The position numbers and the translations under genes were made by a program. Shown piece by piece: positions 61,716 through 64,000 of a stretch of DNA of 64,000 nucleotides; position 1 is the first letter of the stretch, and every line of letters begins with the position of its first letter. The DNA comes from Nannochloropsis oceanica. Lineage: Eukaryota > Sar > Eustigmatophyceae > Eustigmatales > Monodopsidaceae. The stretch is from assembly GCA_004519485.1 (NCBI GenBank), contig CP038113.1, positions 1 through 64,000 on the forward strand. The letters are read 5' to 3'. The notes under the pieces were generated by a model. The model worked only from the letters and a program-made list of their open reading frames with translations. It was not told the origin of the DNA and did no database searches.

Positions 61716-64000
61716 ATGTCCAAGCCACCGCCACCACCATCACCATCTACAGCGCCACATCCACCGAGGCCAATTCAGCGGTCATACTCGCGTGCCTTTG
61801 TCGTAATGGGGAGCCTCTTGCTCACTGCGCCTGCCCAGGCCTTTTTACTCCCCTCCCCCTCCTCCCTCGTCCTGCCCTCCTTCCCACCATCATCCTCACC
61901 AACACCAGCCTTGCGGAGAAGAGACCAAATTATCACCATCACCACCACCACCACAAGTGGCTTCACAAGAAATCGAAAAAGAAGACACCCATCTTCACCT
62001 TCCATCATCCTCCAGGCCGTTACCTCGCCCTCCTCCACTCTCTCCACTACTTCTCCTCCTTCTTCCACTTCGGACTGGTCGCGCCTCGGCCCCGAGTACG
62101 CCTCCCTCCTTCAAAACCTCCGAAAAGCCTCTCTGGCAGGGAACGTCGAACTGGCCACCGCAACAATTGCTTCTCTGGACGAACAAAGCGTGCCATTGGA
62201 CCTACTGGCCCTCACCCATTACATGCAGGCCTTCGCCACCCGCCGCGATGTCGACGGGGCTGAAGCCGTCTTTGCGCGCATGAAGGCCCAAGGCCTCTCA
62301 CCTGACATCGTCCCTTATTCTATCCTATTAAATCTCCACGCCAACCGAGGAGACGTGGCGAAGGCCGAGGAGACTTTTAAAGAGATGAAAGAGGTCGGCA
62401 ATTTACCGAGGAGCACCCGTGCGTATACGGCCCTGATGAAGGCCTATATGAAAAGAAAGGACACAGAGGGGGCAGAGGACGTATTGTTTCGGATGGCAGC
62501 AGCAGGAGAGACGCCCGATGTTCACGCGTACACCATCTTGATGAGGGCGTACGGAAAGAGAGGGGACATCCAAGGCGCAGAAGACGTTATGAGAAGGGTG
62601 TTGCTGGCGGTGGAGGGAGGGAAGGAGGGAGGGAGGGAGGGAGGGGGAATGGTCTTGGATGTGGTGATTTTCAATGCACTTTTGAGAGTGTATGTGACAG
62701 GGAAGATGCCAATCGTGGTGGGGGGGGGAAGGAGGGAAGGAGGGAGGGAGAGGGGGAGGGGGTTGGAAGAGGGTGTGCAGAGTGTGTTGGCGCGTATGAA
62801 AGAGCAGGGACTGGAGCCGGACGAAACTACCGAGGCCTTGCTGGCGATGACAAGGGGGGAGAGGGCCAAGCGGATGAAGAGGCAGCAGCAGTTGCTGAAG
62901 GGGATGACGATCATCAACAAGGGAAGTGGGATAGGCGGAGGAAGAGGAGTACTGCCCTCCTCCTTGGCGTCGGAAGCAGCAGCAGCAGCAGCAGCAGCAG
63001 AAGGAAGAGGAGGAGGAAGAAGTGGGAGGGGGCAAGTGGTAGCAGGAGGAGGCGACGTGGCGTCTGAAGCAGCAGCGGCAGCAGCATCTCCCGAAGAGAT
63101 GGTGCGGCATTTTACCGCCAAGTTGCAGAAGGAGAAGGAGGCCCGACAAGAGCAACAGCAACCACTACAACAACAACAACAGCAGCAACAACTACATCAA
63201 GAACAAGAACAAGAGCAACAGCCCTCTGTATCTTCGTCTGTTGTACTGCCTTCCTCCTTCCCACCATCACCGCCATCAGCAGCAGCACGCGTCACCGGAG
63301 AAGGAGAAGGAGGAGAAGGAGGAGAAGGAGGAGGAGGAAGTGGAGCCCTCTCGCCCGAAGCGCTCGCCCGCGTCCACGTCAAGTCCCTCGTGGCCGCCCT
63401 CACGGCGCAACAGCGGGCACTCCTTCCCTCCCTCCTCACCGATGAAGAGCCCTATCTCGTCGTCCTCCGGGCCTGCGTGGAAGCCGGCGACGACGTCACG
63501 GCCCGCAGCGTCCTGCAACTGATGCCCTCTCCATCCCCTGGGCCCTCCCTCTCGGCCTTCAACCTTCTCCTCCACCTCCACGCTAAGAAGGGAGAGACCC
63601 TAAGTGCCGAGCGTGTGCTGGCGCAGATTGCTCAGAACGGCCTCTCCCCCTCCCTCTCGTCCTATAACACCCTCCTCCATGCCTATGTCCGACGGGCATC
63701 CCGCGCCCGGAGAGTCAGCCAAGGAGAGCAGAAGCGGGTCGAGGCCGTGTACAAGGCTTTACGGAGGTCGTCTCCCCCTTCCCTCCCTTCCTCCCTCGCG
63801 TCCTCGTCATTGAGGCCGGACTCCTACACCCTGACGGCGATGTTGCGGTGGTTGCAGCAAGTCAGCCGGGCCGCGCACAGTGGAGGGCAAGAAAGGGAGG
63901 GTGGAGGTGCCTTCATGATGGAGGAGGAGGAGGATGAGGGATGGATGCTGGGAGGGATGGGGGCGAAGGAACAGGAGAATGGCGGGACGGGTGGTGGTGC
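61716..64000 (+). CDS. Plastid-targeted PPR protein, runs off right edge
   Basis: One uninterrupted reading frame runs from 61716 to the window end, over 760 residues so far. The leader VVMGSLLLTAPAQAFLLPSP has the Ala-Phe plastid motif; if translation starts at the Met at 61806 the signal peptide is N-terminal as usual, and I favour that start. Pentatricopeptide motifs are clear: LTHYMQAFATRRDVDGAEAV, FARMKAQGLSPDIVPYSILL, NLHANRGDVAKAEETFKEMK, AYTALMKAYMKRKDTEGAED and AYTILMRAYGKRGDIQGAED. More appear after about 63500 (FNLLLHLHAKKGETLSAERV, SYNTLLHAYVRR). The middle (62880-63330) is low complexity: Ala, Gln and Gly/Glu runs. Such proteins bind plastid RNA for processing or translation; the target is unknown. 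No CCCT intron is present in the visible part. Confidence 0.85.
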   Translation, partial: MSKPPPPPSPSTAPHPPRPIQRSYSRAFVVMGSLLLTAPAQAFLLPSPSSLVLPSFPPSSSPTPALRRRDQIITITTTTTSGFTRNRKRRHPSSPSIILQAVTSPSSTLSTTSPPSSTSDWSRLGPEYASLLQNLRKASLAGNVELATATIASLDEQSVPLDLLALTHYMQAFATRRDVDGAEAVFARMKAQGLSPDIVPYSILLNLHANRGDVAKAEETFKEMKEVGNLPRSTRAYTALMKAYMKRKDTEGAEDVLFRMAAAGETPDVHAYTILMRAYGKRGDIQGAEDVMRRVLLAVEGGKEGGREGGGMVLDVVIFNALLRVYVTGKMPIVVGGGRREGGRERGRGLEEGVQSVLARMKEQGLEPDETTEALLAMTRGERAKRMKRQQQLLKGMTIINKGSGIGGGRGVLPSSLASEAAAAAAAAEGRGGGRSGRGQVVAGGGDVASEAAAAAASPEEMVRHFTAKLQKEKEARQEQQQPLQQQQQQQQLHQEQEQEQQPSVSSSVVLPSSFPPSPPSAAARVTGEGEGGEGGEGGGGSGALSPEALARVHVKSLVAALTAQQRALLPSLLTDEEPYLVVLRACVEAGDDVTARSVLQLMPSPSPGPSLSAFNLLLHLHAKKGETLSAERVLAQIAQNGLSPSLSSYNTLLHAYVRRASRARRVSQGEQKRVEAVYKALRRSSPPSLPSSLASSSLRPDSYTLTAMLRWLQQVSRAAHSGGQEREGGGAFMMEEEEDEGWMLGGMGAKEQENGGTGGG

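Overview
The window is nuclear DNA of a photosynthetic stramenopile, most likely a eustigmatophyte of the Nannochloropsis/Microchloropsis kind. The evidence is as follows. The genes are intron-rich with GT-AG borders. Many proteins start with a signal peptide followed by an Ala|Phe-type plastid entry motif (SASAF, AGAF, ALAF, AQAF), as expected for a secondary red plastid. There is a PsbQ/Psb31-type photosystem II extrinsic protein and a front-end fatty acid desaturase. Introns on both strands are filled with CCCT/GGGA tetranucleotide tracts, mostly as the pyrimidine run before the acceptor. The genus is inference; the ochrophyte assignment is fairly firm. I saw no tRNA, rRNA, transposon, viral remnant or CRISPR array.

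Layout, left to right: a Q-rich coiled-coil gene running off the left edge (-); SMC5/6 kleisin Nse4 (+); an HCF101/Mrp-type Fe-S carrier (-); a P2-type cation ATPase (-); a Yip1-family Golgi protein (+); a large plastid PPR protein with a long polyQ tail (-); a COPI-associated/TVP15-like EF-hand membrane protein (+); a secreted DsbA-fold protein (-); an Mpv17/PMP22-family protein (+); a SET-domain protein (-); exocyst Sec8 with 18 exons (+); the TFIIH/CAK RING protein MAT1 (+); a lumenal cyclophilin-like protein (-); a lumenal glutathione-peroxidase-like protein without its catalytic Cys (+); Psb31/PsbQ-like protein (-); a cytochrome b5-fused front-end desaturase (+); plastid-type nucleoside diphosphate kinase (+); PP2A scaffold subunit A (+); an Obg GTPase (-); a Lys-rich, probably nuclear protein (+); and a second plastid PPR protein running off the right edge (+).

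I built gene models by joining open exons at GT-AG (or GC-AG) borders and requiring phase to hold. All complete multi-exon models close in frame. Genes often lie in divergent or convergent pairs. The 39.8-45.3 kb block holds three consecutive thylakoid-lumen genes, followed by a polyunsaturated lipid desaturase and a plastid NDP kinase. This is a photosynthesis-flavoured neighbourhood, though nothing shows that the genes are co-regulated.

The most unusual structures are these: a 347-bp array of about 17 degenerate 21-bp GCGCTT-headed units between the convergent PP2A-A and Obg genes; introns with complementary GGGA and CCCT runs near opposite ends that could fold back; three apparent GC-AG introns in Sec8; a 37-unit uninterrupted CAA run in a plastid PPR gene; two lumenal enzymes with degraded active sites; and a 59-bp tandem duplication carrying a TATAAAA motif.
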